DNA of 32,015 bases from an uncultured Prevotella sp. GTDB lineage: Bacteria > Bacteroidota > Bacteroidia > Bacteroidales > Bacteroidaceae. This document shows positions 14,793-22,450 of the stretch, in pieces; position 1 is the first letter of the stretch, and each line of letters begins with the position of its first letter. A program made the translations under genes and the position numbers. The notes below the pieces were generated by a model, which did not search any database, was not told the origin of the DNA, and worked only from the letters and a program-made list of their open reading frames with translations. The DNA lies in the NCBI GenBank assembly GCA_900540885.1, contig UQHJ01000025.1, positions 1 to 32,015 of the forward strand, given 5' to 3'.

Positions 14793-15948
14793 TCGTAGTC
14801 GTTTGTTGTGTTGCTTCGAGTTGTGCGATAAGGTGGCGCACATCGTTCTGTATGCGTTTGTATTGTGGGCAGTCAGTAAAACTGGTATGTTTGCGCAGCA
14901 TCTCTTCTATGCTGCCTGTGGCATTCTGATAGGCTGAAAGTTCGTTTTGCATCTGCACACTGTGTTCGGCCAAGTGGCGAATTTCGCGTTCGCGTTCTCG
15001 TCGCAGTTGTTCACATACTATGCAGAGTAGCGGACTTGCTATGCCGTCGAATAGATCGTGACCACGCATATATAAATAAGTAGTTTCGGGCGTGAGTCCT
15101 AACTGCAGTAACTCCTCGCGCAGCGGTTTATAAGTCGTTCGTCCTTGTGGAAACTGCTTTTGCAATCGGTTGATTTTAGCATTGACCAAGTGGCGAAGGT
15201 GTTCGAGCGTCTGTTCGGGGTGATAGAAGTTGAGCTGTTGTAGCTGAACGATGTGATAGAAGTCAAGCATCGAGAATTGCTTATACGTGCCATAGCGGTA
15301 GCACCAAATGTTCCACACGAAGAGGGGCCAAATAATGACGGAGTAGTTGCGAAGGAAAGCCTCGAAGTCGAATATGTGGTGATCGTTCAGCGTCGCCATG
15401 ACACACACGTTTTGTAGCCCTGGCGCGTAGCATTGAAAGTTTTCGATAGCGTAAACGTAAGTGTGGAATATATAAGGATTATTGCACACCTCGGCCGATG
15501 TGAGCGTAGCCCCCTGCATCAGGTAGTCATAGTCAGCATCGACACAAGCTATCATGCAGTGGCCGAGACGGTTGCCTAAGTCGTTGGCCATGGCTATCTT
15601 CTTGCCCTTACACAGCGAGGTGCGTGAGGGTAACATCACTTCGAAGAAGTACTTATCCGTTTCGAGGGGGCGCAGTAAGTTGCTCCAGAAGAATACGTCG
15701 TCATAACTCTCAACGTAAGCCACAATACGCTGGCGGGCGTGTTGTCCGCCCAACTGGTTCATGGCGTGAATGTAGGAGGAGTTAAGGTAAGAAGTCAGGT
15801 GGGAGTGTTTCCTCTCGGTCTCAGGGGCTGAGGTGTGGCGCGAAGCGTTTTCGTTATAGCCTCTTTCGCTTTGTACTTTATAGGGCCGACCTTGTTGCTG
15901 ACGTTTTAAGCGCTCCTCTCTCATTTTGCGATAGGCTGCCTTTCTCAT
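14704..15948 (-). CDS. DUF4435 (TOPRIM-like) protein, possible AriB-like effector
   Basis: A 414-aa protein. A TOPRIM-like acidic set is visible: Glu80 in IVAYVESYDDVFFW and the DxD pair Asp137/Asp139 in ACVDADYDYL, matching the DUF4435 core. Next come VYAIENFQCY and a helical region with a coiled-coil look near 320-390. A basic N-terminal stretch of about 45 residues (MRKAAYRKMREERLKRQQQG) precedes the conserved part; a start at Met63 would remove it. The gene begins 19 nt after the stop of an ABC-type ATPase gene. ATPase plus DUF4435 in this order is the architecture of PARIS (AriA-AriB) anti-phage systems and related OLD-like pairs; in PARIS, AriB is the nuclease effector. Whether this chromosomal pair is a defence system is not proven. 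Confidence 0.8.
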   Translation of the reverse strand: MRKAAYRKMREERLKRQQQGRPYKVQSERGYNENASRHTSAPETERKHSHLTSYLNSSYIHAMNQLGGQHARQRIVAYVESYDDVFFWSNLLRPLETDKYFFEVMLPSRTSLCKGKKIAMANDLGNRLGHCMIACVDADYDYLMQGATLTSAEVCNNPYIFHTYVYAIENFQCYAPGLQNVCVMATLNDHHIFDFEAFLRNYSVIIWPLFVWNIWCYRYGTYKQFSMLDFYHIVQLQQLNFYHPEQTLEHLRHLVNAKINRLQKQFPQGRTTYKPLREELLQLGLTPETTYLYMRGHDLFDGIASPLLCIVCEQLRREREREIRHLAEHSVQMQNELSAYQNATGSIEEMLRKHTSFTDCPQYKRIQNDVRHLIAQLEATQQTTTNDNTENKEHGMQPLYHGGDGDVGATPLNA

Positions 15949-15967
15949 AGCTTTGCGTACTAAGGTT

Positions 15968-16795
15968 TTACATCGTGATGTCTCCCACTTCCGTTACAGT
16001 GTCTTCCCAGCCGTCCATGATGAGGGCGGGCGAATGGGTGGTAAGGATTACCTGTGCGTTGGGATTGAGTTCGCGCACCAATGAGATAAGATTCTTTTGC
16101 CACTCAAAGTGTAGGCTGGCCTCTGGTTCGTCCATAAAGAGCACGTAGTGTTGTTGGTCTTCCGTAAGGGCTGTGAGCAAAATGAGCAAAATCTGCTTTT
16201 CACCGCTTGAGAGCAAATAAGGAGGCAACTGCTCGTCGTATTGAATGAATGAGAGTTCGTTGCTTTGACGGTCAATGCGTTTGCCTGTTTCGGCAAAGAG
16301 TTCGTCTACGATGTCGAGAAAGCGCGTCTTGAGGTTAGCCGCTTCGGTAGCCTTCTCACGTGCTTCGGGGTCGCCACTCGTAAGGAGTGAAATCATGCGA
16401 TTGCCTACATTCACCTGATAGTCGAGGTAGCGACGCTGAATGAGGTAAAGTTGCCAATCGAGCTCCGTGACGATGCGCGCGTCAGATATGGCACTGGTGT
16501 TCTTAAAGTTTACCATTTGGCGGTCAAAGCTCCGAATGACATCGTAATGAATGCCCGTGGCATCGCTTGGATCAAAGTCTATCTTCACGCCAAAGCGTGT
16601 ATTTCCTTGTATTTCGCCCGTAGTAGGAATGGTACGCAGGTGCTGAATTAAGCGGTTGAGAATGGTGCTCTTGCCCGCACCATTGTGGCCACTCAGCACG
16701 TTTACATCGGGGCGTAATTGCCATATAATGTGTTTGTGGCCGCTCCAAAGGCTTGAAATCTCGATTTTCGATATGTAGTTGGCTAATTTTATCAT
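15968..16795 (-). CDS. ABC/SMC-type AAA ATPase, possible AriA/OLD-like sensor
   Basis: With the start at 16795 (MIKLANYISKIEI) the protein has 275 aa. Walker A GHNGAGKST is at 36-44, the ABC signature LSSGEKQ near 195-201, Walker B VLFMDEPEASLHFEW with Asp222-Glu223, and the switch histidine TTHSPA near 254. It has no membrane segments or transporter partner, so it belongs with the OLD/AAA_15/AAA_21 ATPases. The upstream 19 codons (MHVTNFVV...) fall in the promoter area and are rejected. It is the first gene of an apparent four-gene operon: ATPase, DUF4435, HMA-AraC, DUF2752. Confidence 0.85.
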   Translation of the reverse strand: MIKLANYISKIEISSLWSGHKHIIWQLRPDVNVLSGHNGAGKSTILNRLIQHLRTIPTTGEIQGNTRFGVKIDFDPSDATGIHYDVIRSFDRQMVNFKNTSAISDARIVTELDWQLYLIQRRYLDYQVNVGNRMISLLTSGDPEAREKATEAANLKTRFLDIVDELFAETGKRIDRQSNELSFIQYDEQLPPYLLSSGEKQILLILLTALTEDQQHYVLFMDEPEASLHFEWQKNLISLVRELNPNAQVILTTHSPALIMDGWEDTVTEVGDITM

Positions 16796-16821
16796 AAGGT
16801 ATGTTGTATAAAGCGTTGCAA

Positions 16822-16841
16822 CAAAAGTAACGACAAAGTTA
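16822..16841 (-). promoter_or_regulatory. Candidate -7 boxes for the ATPase operon
   Basis: The minus strand reads TAACTTTG at 16841-16834 and TACTTTTG at 16829-16822, both matching TAnnTTTG, 27-46 bp before the ATPase start. No good -33 TTTG was found for either. One may be the real box. Confidence 0.4.
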
Positions 16842-16958
16842 GTAACATGCAACTTTTCGTTTTGCTTTCGTCGACTGAAACCGACATTTCGTCGATTTTT
16901 AAGGTAAAATAAGAAATTGCAGTTAAACTTTTTGCTTCTTTTCCTATCATAATAACGT

Positions 16959-16996
16959 GTGAACGAATTAGCAAGTTAATGAGTAGGATCGTTCAC
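16959..16996. repeat. Inverted repeat upstream of the outer-membrane protein gene
   Basis: GTGAACGA at 16959-16966 is complementary to TCGTTCAC at 16989-16996; the 22-bp space between holds words of the AATTAGCA/AGTTAATG type. It ends 31 bp before the barrel-protein start. It could be an operator or a leader hairpin; nothing in the sequence decides this. Confidence 0.4.
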
Positions 16997-17027
16997 TCTT
17001 AAACAGGAAAAAATATAAACACTATAT

Positions 17028-20000
17028 ATGAAACGTAACATTTTACTCTTCATCCTATCGTTTGCTATGGCCGTATCGGCGGTGGCACAACAATTTGTGG
17101 TGACTGGAAAGGCTATCGACGGCAAGTCGAAGAATGCTGTTGACTTTGCCTCGGCCGTGTTGTTACACACCGATAGTACGGCGGTAACAGCGACTACTAC
17201 CAATGATGACGGAACGTTTAAGCTACAAGCAAAGGACGCAGGCCGTTATATCGTCAAACTCTCGTATGTGGGCTTTAAGCCTTTGACACGCATTGTAGAT
17301 CTTTCTATCGAGAAGGACTCTATCGACCTTGGCACACTCCAAATGGTGTCGAACGACAAAGTGCTGGGTATTGCTACGGTTACGGCCACGGCAGCACGTG
17401 TAGAACAGAAGGACGACACAACGATGTTCTCAGCTTCGGCCTACCGCGTGCCAGCAGGTTCTACCTTGGAGTCGCTCATTAAGCAACTGCCAGGCGTCGA
17501 AGTAAGCGATGATGGTACGATTAAGTGGAATGGTAAGACCGTGCAAGAGTTCTTGATCAATGGTAAGGACTTCTTCAAGGGCGATACCAAAACAGCTATG
17601 AAGAATTTGCCCACCGAACTCGTGAGCAAGATTAAGGCTTACGACAAGAAGAGCGATTACACCGAACAGACGGGTATCGACGACGGTGAAGAGACTACCG
17701 TGCTCGACATCGCGACCAAGCGCGAACTGAACGAGTCGTGGGTGTCGAACCTCGACGTGGCCTATGGTAGTCACGACCGCTATTCAGCTCGCTTCTTTGG
17801 CACGCGCTTTACTGATAATACGCGTGTGACGGCTTTCGGTTCTATCAACAATACCAACGACCGTGGCTTCGGTGGCCCGCGTGGATTTGGCGGTGGCGGT
17901 GGTGGCCTCTCTACCAAGAAGCACGCTGGCTTTGACTTCTCGTGGGAGAATGGTAAAAAAAAGCGCGAGGCTGGCCGCTTAGAGTTAGGCGGCTTCTTGC
18001 TCTACAACCACAATAATAATTCATCTATTACGAAGTCGAACTCTGAGACGTTCTTGACCTCAGGCAGTTCAAGTTCTTTTGCCAACAGTTATAGTAGCAG
18101 CCGTTCGGGTAGCACCAATGTAATGGCCCGTTTGCGTTTGGAATGGCAGCCTGACTCAATGACCAACATCAACTTCCGACCACGTTATAACTACTCAGAG
18201 TCGTATAACACAGGTCACTCGATGTCGGCTACGTTTAATAGCAATCCTTACGACATCGAAGGCATGACAACTCCGCTTGACTCAATCTTTGCCGAGAATG
18301 CCGCACAGCGCAACCCTGAGTTATACGCCATGATGGTCAATACCAACAATCGTTGGTCGATGGGCGATAGCAAGTCACATAGCGTAAATGCTGACTTGAA
18401 CTTAGTGCGCCGTCTCTCATCAAATGGTCGCAACATTTCGTTCCGCGCCAGTGGTGGCTACACCAAGAGCGAGAGCAATTCTTACTCTATCTCAAGCATT
18501 GCCTATAATAAGGAAGGACAGGAGAATAGCTTCTTAAACCAGTTTAGCACCACTCCTGGACGTAATTATAACTACAGCCTACGTTTGGGCTACGTTGAGC
18601 CATTAGGCAAGAATTGGTTTGGCGAGGTGCGCTATCAGTACAGCTATAAGTACAACAAGAGCGATCGCTCACGTTACAACCTCAACGAGTTGGCCGACCT
18701 CTACGGCAAGGCAGGCTATGAAGCCATTACCGAGGACGACTTAAAGTATAGCGATCCCGCCTACGGCAGTTCATCACAACGCCCCGCTATCTTGGGTACT
18801 GTACCTACGCTAAACGAAGTGTTGAACTATGTGCGCGACCTCAACAATTCGCAATACGCTACCTATAAATATACCAACCATACGGCTACACTCGGTGTGC
18901 GTTATAACTCTGGGGCCATTCGCTTCAATGCAGGCGTCGACTTCAATCCCGAACACACTAACATGGCTTACAACCGTCCCTTACAGGTCGACACGGTCGT
19001 AACGCGCAACGTGTTCAACGTTTCTCCACAGATTCGTTTTCGTTATAAGTTCTCAAAGACCAATCAGTTAGACATTCGCTATCGCGGTTCGTCATCACAA
19101 CCTTCGATGACCGACCTCTTGGCCGTAGTTGATGATTCTAATCCTTTGAGCATCTCAATGGGTAATCCAGGATTGAAGCCTTCATGGAACAATAGCATTC
19201 GTGTTAACTATAATGGCTACAACGCTACGCGCCAACAAGGTATCATGGGAGGATTTGACGTTACACAAACGCGCAACTCTATCTCTAACCGCATGGTGTA
19301 TGACGAGACTACTGGTGTGCGCTACTTGCGTCCTGAGAATATCAATGGCAATTGGAACGGCCGTGGTATGTTTATGTTCAACACGGCTCTTGGTAAAGAG
19401 AAACTGTTCAACATCAACACCTTTACCAGCTTGAGCTACGACAACGCTGTGGGCTATGTAAGTAATATGCAGAGCGGCCGTTCGGCTGCTGCCACGAGCT
19501 ATAACCTCTTCGCAACGCCTACAACAGACGCTGCGACTGTTAAGGACTATAACTATTACAATGAAATCTTCAACTCAGCCCTCTCACAGAAGAACACGAC
19601 ACGCACGATAGGTGTAGACGAAAACCTCAATATCTCATACCGCAAGTCATGGTTTGATGTAGGCTTGTTGGGTAAGTTGAACTATCAGCACGCACGTGCT
19701 ACGGTGCAGGACAATGCCAATATGGACACGTGGAACTTTGCCTATGGTGCGAATGCTAATTTTAATTTCGACTTTGGCCTTAGCATCTCGACAGACATTC
19801 GCATGAACTCACGTCGTGGTTACTCTGACGCTTCGATGAATACAAACGAATTGTTGTGGAACGCACAGATCGCACAGTCGTTCTTAAAGAATAAGGCTGC
19901 TACGCTGAGCATTCAGTTCTACGACATTCTCCAGAAGCAGAGCAACATTAGCCGTACACTCAGTGCTACTCAGCGTGTTGACTCTTGGAATAACGGCATC

Positions 20001-20171
20001 AACTCTTATTTCATGGTTCACTTCATCTATAAGTTGAACATCTTCCCAGGTGGTAGCAGTAGTAAGAAGGGTGACGACAATGACGGCCGTCCTGGTCCGC
20101 CCGATATGCGTGGCCCTGGTGGCATGCCGATGCGCCCAATGGGACCAATGGGCCCTCCAATGGGACGATAA
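17028..20171 (+). CDS. TonB-dependent-receptor-like outer-membrane beta-barrel protein
   Basis: A 1047-aa outer-membrane protein. Residues 1-20 are a signal peptide (MKRNILLFILSFAMAVSAVA). Residues about 23-105 form a carboxypeptidase-regulatory-like domain (VVTGKAIDGKSKNAVDFASAVL...YVGFKPLTRIVDL). Residues about 115-230 are plug-like (ATVTATAARVEQKDDTTMF, then LESLIKQLPGVEVSDDG and FLINGKDFF). The rest is a barrel rich in alternating aromatic strands, as in the OMP_b-brl_3 family. The barrel appears to end at YKLNIF near residue 1006. A 41-residue tail rich in Gly, Pro and Met follows, ending GPPMGR, so the usual terminal aromatic residue is not at the C-terminus. It is not a SusC pair: no SusD-like gene follows. 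Substrate unknown. It is monocistronic, closed by a strong terminator. Confidence 0.9.
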   Translation: MKRNILLFILSFAMAVSAVAQQFVVTGKAIDGKSKNAVDFASAVLLHTDSTAVTATTTNDDGTFKLQAKDAGRYIVKLSYVGFKPLTRIVDLSIEKDSIDLGTLQMVSNDKVLGIATVTATAARVEQKDDTTMFSASAYRVPAGSTLESLIKQLPGVEVSDDGTIKWNGKTVQEFLINGKDFFKGDTKTAMKNLPTELVSKIKAYDKKSDYTEQTGIDDGEETTVLDIATKRELNESWVSNLDVAYGSHDRYSARFFGTRFTDNTRVTAFGSINNTNDRGFGGPRGFGGGGGGLSTKKHAGFDFSWENGKKKREAGRLELGGFLLYNHNNNSSITKSNSETFLTSGSSSSFANSYSSSRSGSTNVMARLRLEWQPDSMTNINFRPRYNYSESYNTGHSMSATFNSNPYDIEGMTTPLDSIFAENAAQRNPELYAMMVNTNNRWSMGDSKSHSVNADLNLVRRLSSNGRNISFRASGGYTKSESNSYSISSIAYNKEGQENSFLNQFSTTPGRNYNYSLRLGYVEPLGKNWFGEVRYQYSYKYNKSDRSRYNLNELADLYGKAGYEAITEDDLKYSDPAYGSSSQRPAILGTVPTLNEVLNYVRDLNNSQYATYKYTNHTATLGVRYNSGAIRFNAGVDFNPEHTNMAYNRPLQVDTVVTRNVFNVSPQIRFRYKFSKTNQLDIRYRGSSSQPSMTDLLAVVDDSNPLSISMGNPGLKPSWNNSIRVNYNGYNATRQQGIMGGFDVTQTRNSISNRMVYDETTGVRYLRPENINGNWNGRGMFMFNTALGKEKLFNINTFTSLSYDNAVGYVSNMQSGRSAAATSYNLFATPTTDAATVKDYNYYNEIFNSALSQKNTTRTIGVDENLNISYRKSWFDVGLLGKLNYQHARATVQDNANMDTWNFAYGANANFNFDFGLSISTDIRMNSRRGYSDASMNTNELLWNAQIAQSFLKNKAATLSIQFYDILQKQSNISRTLSATQRVDSWNNGINSYFMVHFIYKLNIFPGGSSSKKGDDNDGRPGPPDMRGPGGMPMRPMGPMGPPMGR

Positions 20172-20220
20172 AAAGTATATATGCTTCACCTCTAAACCAA
20201 GTGGGCATATCTCACAGTAA

Positions 20221-20283
20221 CAGAAGCGCAAACAGAAAGGGGCGCGGGCTTGATAGCCCGCGCCCCTTCTATTTGCGCTTCTG
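20221..20283. terminator. Bidirectional intrinsic terminator
   Basis: A two-part hairpin: outer stem CAGAAGCGCAAA (20221-20232) with TTTGCGCTTCTG (20272-20283), inner stem AAGGGGCGCGGGCT (20237-20250) with AGCCCGCGCCCCTT (20255-20268), loop TGAT. It stands between the convergent barrel-protein gene (ends 20171) and DUF1634 gene (ends 20289), so it can serve both. No long U-tract follows on either side. Confidence 0.75.
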
Positions 20284-20288
20284 ATAGA

Positions 20289-20702
20289 TTATTTCAGTCC
20301 TTCAATCGAATTACTAATAATAACGGCAAGGACGATAGCTGTAATAAGTGCGTAAAGCCAATCACGTTCTTTCAAGAAGTCAATGAGTGAAAGAAACACA
20401 CGCATGATTGGAGTAAGAATGAGGATGAGCACCCCCGTCTGAATCCAACCAATGGCGGTGAAAGCCGAAAGGCCTGCAAAGATGCCTTTCAACGTTGTAT
20501 AGTCAGCGTGTTGTGAAGCATCAGCGTAGCTAAAGTTGCGATATTGTGAAATGTCGAACGCATCCGTTCCATGCTTCGCTAAGTAGATGATGCCCCCCAC
20601 AAAAGCGACCAAGCAAGCTAAAGATACGCCAATACGTAGCGTATTACCTATAAGCTGCTGCATGTCATACTTCTGACGTTCCGCTTCAGTCTTAAATTCC
20701 AT
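20289..20702 (-). CDS. DUF1634 family membrane protein
   Basis: A 137-aa protein with three hydrophobic helices (about 20-42, 73-105 and 115-132) and the family pattern IGNTLRIGVSLACLVAFVGGIIYL. DUF1634 proteins are typically encoded next to TauE/SafE permeases, and here the gene follows such a permease on the same strand after 154 bp. It is probably an accessory subunit of that transporter; the role is inferred from co-occurrence. Confidence 0.87.
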   Translation of the reverse strand: MEFKTEAERQKYDMQQLIGNTLRIGVSLACLVAFVGGIIYLAKHGTDAFDISQYRNFSYADASQHADYTTLKGIFAGLSAFTAIGWIQTGVLILILTPIMRVFLSLIDFLKERDWLYALITAIVLAVIISNSIEGLK

Positions 20703-20787
20703 AGTTATATTCTTTATAATATAGAGTAGTTGAACAAGAAGTTAAGTAACTTCTGCCTCTTTTTTTGTTGTTTGTCTTTATTCGTGT

Positions 20788-20857
20788 ATTAGCACATTAG
20801 CATATTTGCACATTAGCACATTAGCATATTAGCATATTTGCACATTAGCACATTTGC
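20788..20857. repeat. Octamer tandem array
   Basis: Eight consecutive 8-bp units follow the pattern A(C/T)ATT(A/T)GC: ACATTAGC, ATATTTGC, ACATTAGC, ACATTAGC, ATATTAGC, ATATTTGC, ACATTAGC, ACATTTGC. This is the cleanest array of the window. It runs up to the stop codon of the TauE/SafE gene and lies between it and DUF1634. There is no inverted partner here. Confidence 0.85.
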
Positions 20858-21693
20858 TAATATTTCCCAGCCACCCCCTGCCAAATCATGTTGATAGCGA
20901 CGAGTAAGATGGCAACACAGAATATCTGTCGTAGCACACGAACGTTCATGCGTTTCAATAGGCGGGCACCTGTAAGTGCACCAAACAATACGCCAATCAT
21001 TACGGGGCAAGCAATGCCAGGAGCGATAACGCCACGTTGTACGTAGATGACGGCTGAGGCACATGCGGTTACTCCCATCATGAAGTTAGAAGTAGTCGTG
21101 CTGACTTTAAAGGGTACCTTCATCATTGCGTCCATAGCCAACACTTTAAGTACACCTGAGCCAATGCCCAAAATGCCTGAAAGCACACCAGCTACGTACA
21201 TCACACCGAAACCACCGCCTACGTTGCGCAGTTCGTAGCTCTTTACCGAACCGTCCTTTTGTGGCCACGTGCCATAGAGCTTTAGGCGACGTGCCATTTC
21301 AGAACCCTTTATGCCGTCGTGGTCACTCTTACGTCGCTGTTGCATGGCAGCAGTAAGTAAAAGTACGCAACCATATATAACGGCTATGACGTTGTTGTTA
21401 AGCCAAATGGCAATGAGGGCTCCCGATACGGCCCCAATGGTGGTGGCTATTTCGAGAAACATGCCAAGACGCACATTGGTTATGCCTTCTTTCACGTATG
21501 CTGAGCCTGAACCGCTTGAGGTGGCTATAGAGGCTACTAAGGCTGCTCCCACTGCATAGTGGAAGTCAATACCAAATCCCAATGTAAGTACAGGGATCAC
21601 TACTACGCCGCCACCTAATCCTGTGAGCGAACCTAATAGTCCTGCACAATAGGCTGCTAAAAGTAAAATGAGTGTAAATGCAAGTATTGTCAT
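20857..21693 (-). CDS. TauE/SafE family permease
   Basis: A 278-aa inner-membrane protein with about eight hydrophobic helices and the family repeats GLLGSLTGLGGGVVVIPVLTLG near the N-terminus and GVLSGILGIGSGVLKVLAMD in the second half. The family exports sulfite, sulfoacetate or related anions, but the substrate here is unknown. The neighbouring DUF1634 gene supports a two-part transporter. A possible -7 box, TAATTTTG on the minus strand, is at 21804-21797, about 104 bp upstream, without a clear -33 box. Confidence 0.9.
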   Translation of the reverse strand: MTILAFTLILLLAAYCAGLLGSLTGLGGGVVVIPVLTLGFGIDFHYAVGAALVASIATSSGSGSAYVKEGITNVRLGMFLEIATTIGAVSGALIAIWLNNNVIAVIYGCVLLLTAAMQQRRKSDHDGIKGSEMARRLKLYGTWPQKDGSVKSYELRNVGGGFGVMYVAGVLSGILGIGSGVLKVLAMDAMMKVPFKVSTTTSNFMMGVTACASAVIYVQRGVIAPGIACPVMIGVLFGALTGARLLKRMNVRVLRQIFCVAILLVAINMIWQGVAGKY

Positions 21694-21723
21694 ATACAGC
21701 TTTTATATAGTTTAGTTAAATTT

Positions 21724-21776
21724 TAGTAGGTCTTCAAATTTAGTCTATATTCAGATGTTCCCAATTAGCTTATATC
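21724..21776. repeat. Partial MITE-like element (family B, copy 1)
   Basis: TAGTAGGTCTTCAAATTTAG, then CTATATTCAGATGTTCCCAATTAG and TTATATCAA match the left half of the element at 28862-29002. No right terminus with CACCTACTTA was found, so this copy looks truncated. It lies in the 324-bp gap between the TauE/SafE gene and rpmH, together with a C-rich inverted repeat (21871) and the rpmH terminator (21929). Confidence 0.6.
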
Positions 21777-21870
21777 AAAAGCCCTCTCTTTGGGCGCAAA
21801 ATTACGAATTATAGGGGGGACTGATGCTTTTGCGTAAACAAAAGGGGCTATAAGCTACAATTTGGCAACC

Positions 21871-21918
21871 TCTCCCCCTAACTCCCTCCCTGCTTGGCGA
21901 GAGGGGTAGGGGGGAGAA
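21871..21918. repeat. C-rich/G-rich inverted repeat
   Basis: TCTCCCCCTAACTCCCTCCC on the left faces GAGAGGGGTAGGGGGGAGA on the right around TGCTTGGC. It can form an imperfect hairpin. Similar CTCCCCCTAACTCCC words occur widely between genes in unrelated bacteria. No role is evident. Confidence 0.5.
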
Positions 21919-21928
21919 GCTAAAAAGT

Positions 21929-21973
21929 AAAGGCTGATACCTTGACTTAATGTGTCATAAGGTATCAGCCTTT
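21929..21973 (-). terminator. Intrinsic terminator of rpmH
   Basis: A perfect 15-bp stem, AAAGGCTGATACCTT (21929-21943) with AAGGTATCAGCCTTT (21959-21973), is followed on the minus strand by ACTTTTTAGC. It lies 45 bp past the rpmH stop codon. Confidence 0.8.
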
Positions 21974-22017
21974 CTGTGTTCTTTCTACAAACTTAGGTGT
22001 AGAGAGAAGAGAAATTA

Positions 22018-22176
22018 TTATTTCTTGCCATGAACTTCGTCAGAAACGGTCAACTTCTTGCGACCTTTTGCACGACGAGCTGCCAATACGCGACGGCCAT
22101 TAGCAGTTTGCATACGCTGACGGAAACCATGCTTGTTGTTTCTCTTACGATTGTGGGGTTGGAATGTTCTTTTCAT
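22018..22176 (-). CDS. rpmH: 50S ribosomal protein L34
   Basis: A 52-aa basic protein of the large ribosomal subunit. The translation begins MKRTFQPHNRKRNNKHGFRQ, continues with RMQTANGRRVLAARRAKGR, the universal L34 core, and ends with a short acidic-basic tail SDEVHGKK typical of Bacteroidetes. The length is normal for the phylum. It has its own promoter (22317-22348) with a 5' leader of about 135 nt, and its own terminator, so it is a single-gene unit. The usual rnpA/dnaA neighbours are absent. Confidence 0.97.
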   Translation of the reverse strand: MKRTFQPHNRKRNNKHGFRQRMQTANGRRVLAARRAKGRKKLTVSDEVHGKK

Positions 22177-22316
22177 TTTTTGTTATGCTATTTTTTTGTT
22201 TTTTTTGATATACATATCATCGAGCGGGAAAGGTAAGCACTAACCACTTTAAAGTAGGCCTTGTTTCTAACCTCGGCCTCTTTCTTCGCTTTGAGGCACC
22301 TTCTCACTTCGGGGTG

Positions 22317-22348
22317 CAAAGTTATGAAAACTTTTGTGAATGAACAAA
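22317..22348 (-). promoter_or_regulatory. Promoter of rpmH (TTTG-20-TAnnTTTG)
   Basis: On the minus strand TTTG (22348-22345) is followed after 20 nt by TAACTTTG (22324-22317). Transcription should start near 22311. The 274-bp gap between trpS and rpmH otherwise holds the rpmH leader RNA, with short possible hairpins (GCCTC...GAGGC; CACC...GGTG) and an A-rich stretch before the start. Confidence 0.75.
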
Positions 22349-22450
22349 ATTTGTAGCATGAAAAGTTGTGTCGTTTAGCGTTTTAGGCATTTCTGTCCTA
22401 CTTCTTTGCTACTTATTTTATTTGTTTGTTTCGATGATAGCGTTGGAAGC

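Noticed and set aside
16796..16852. Longer start of the ATPase gene
   Set aside because: The extra 19 residues have no family similarity and contain the candidate -7 boxes.
22195..22230. Ten-codon Lys-rich reading frame in the rpmH leader (minus strand)
   Set aside because: It is too short, A-rich and without an accompanying competing RNA structure, so chance is the better explanation.
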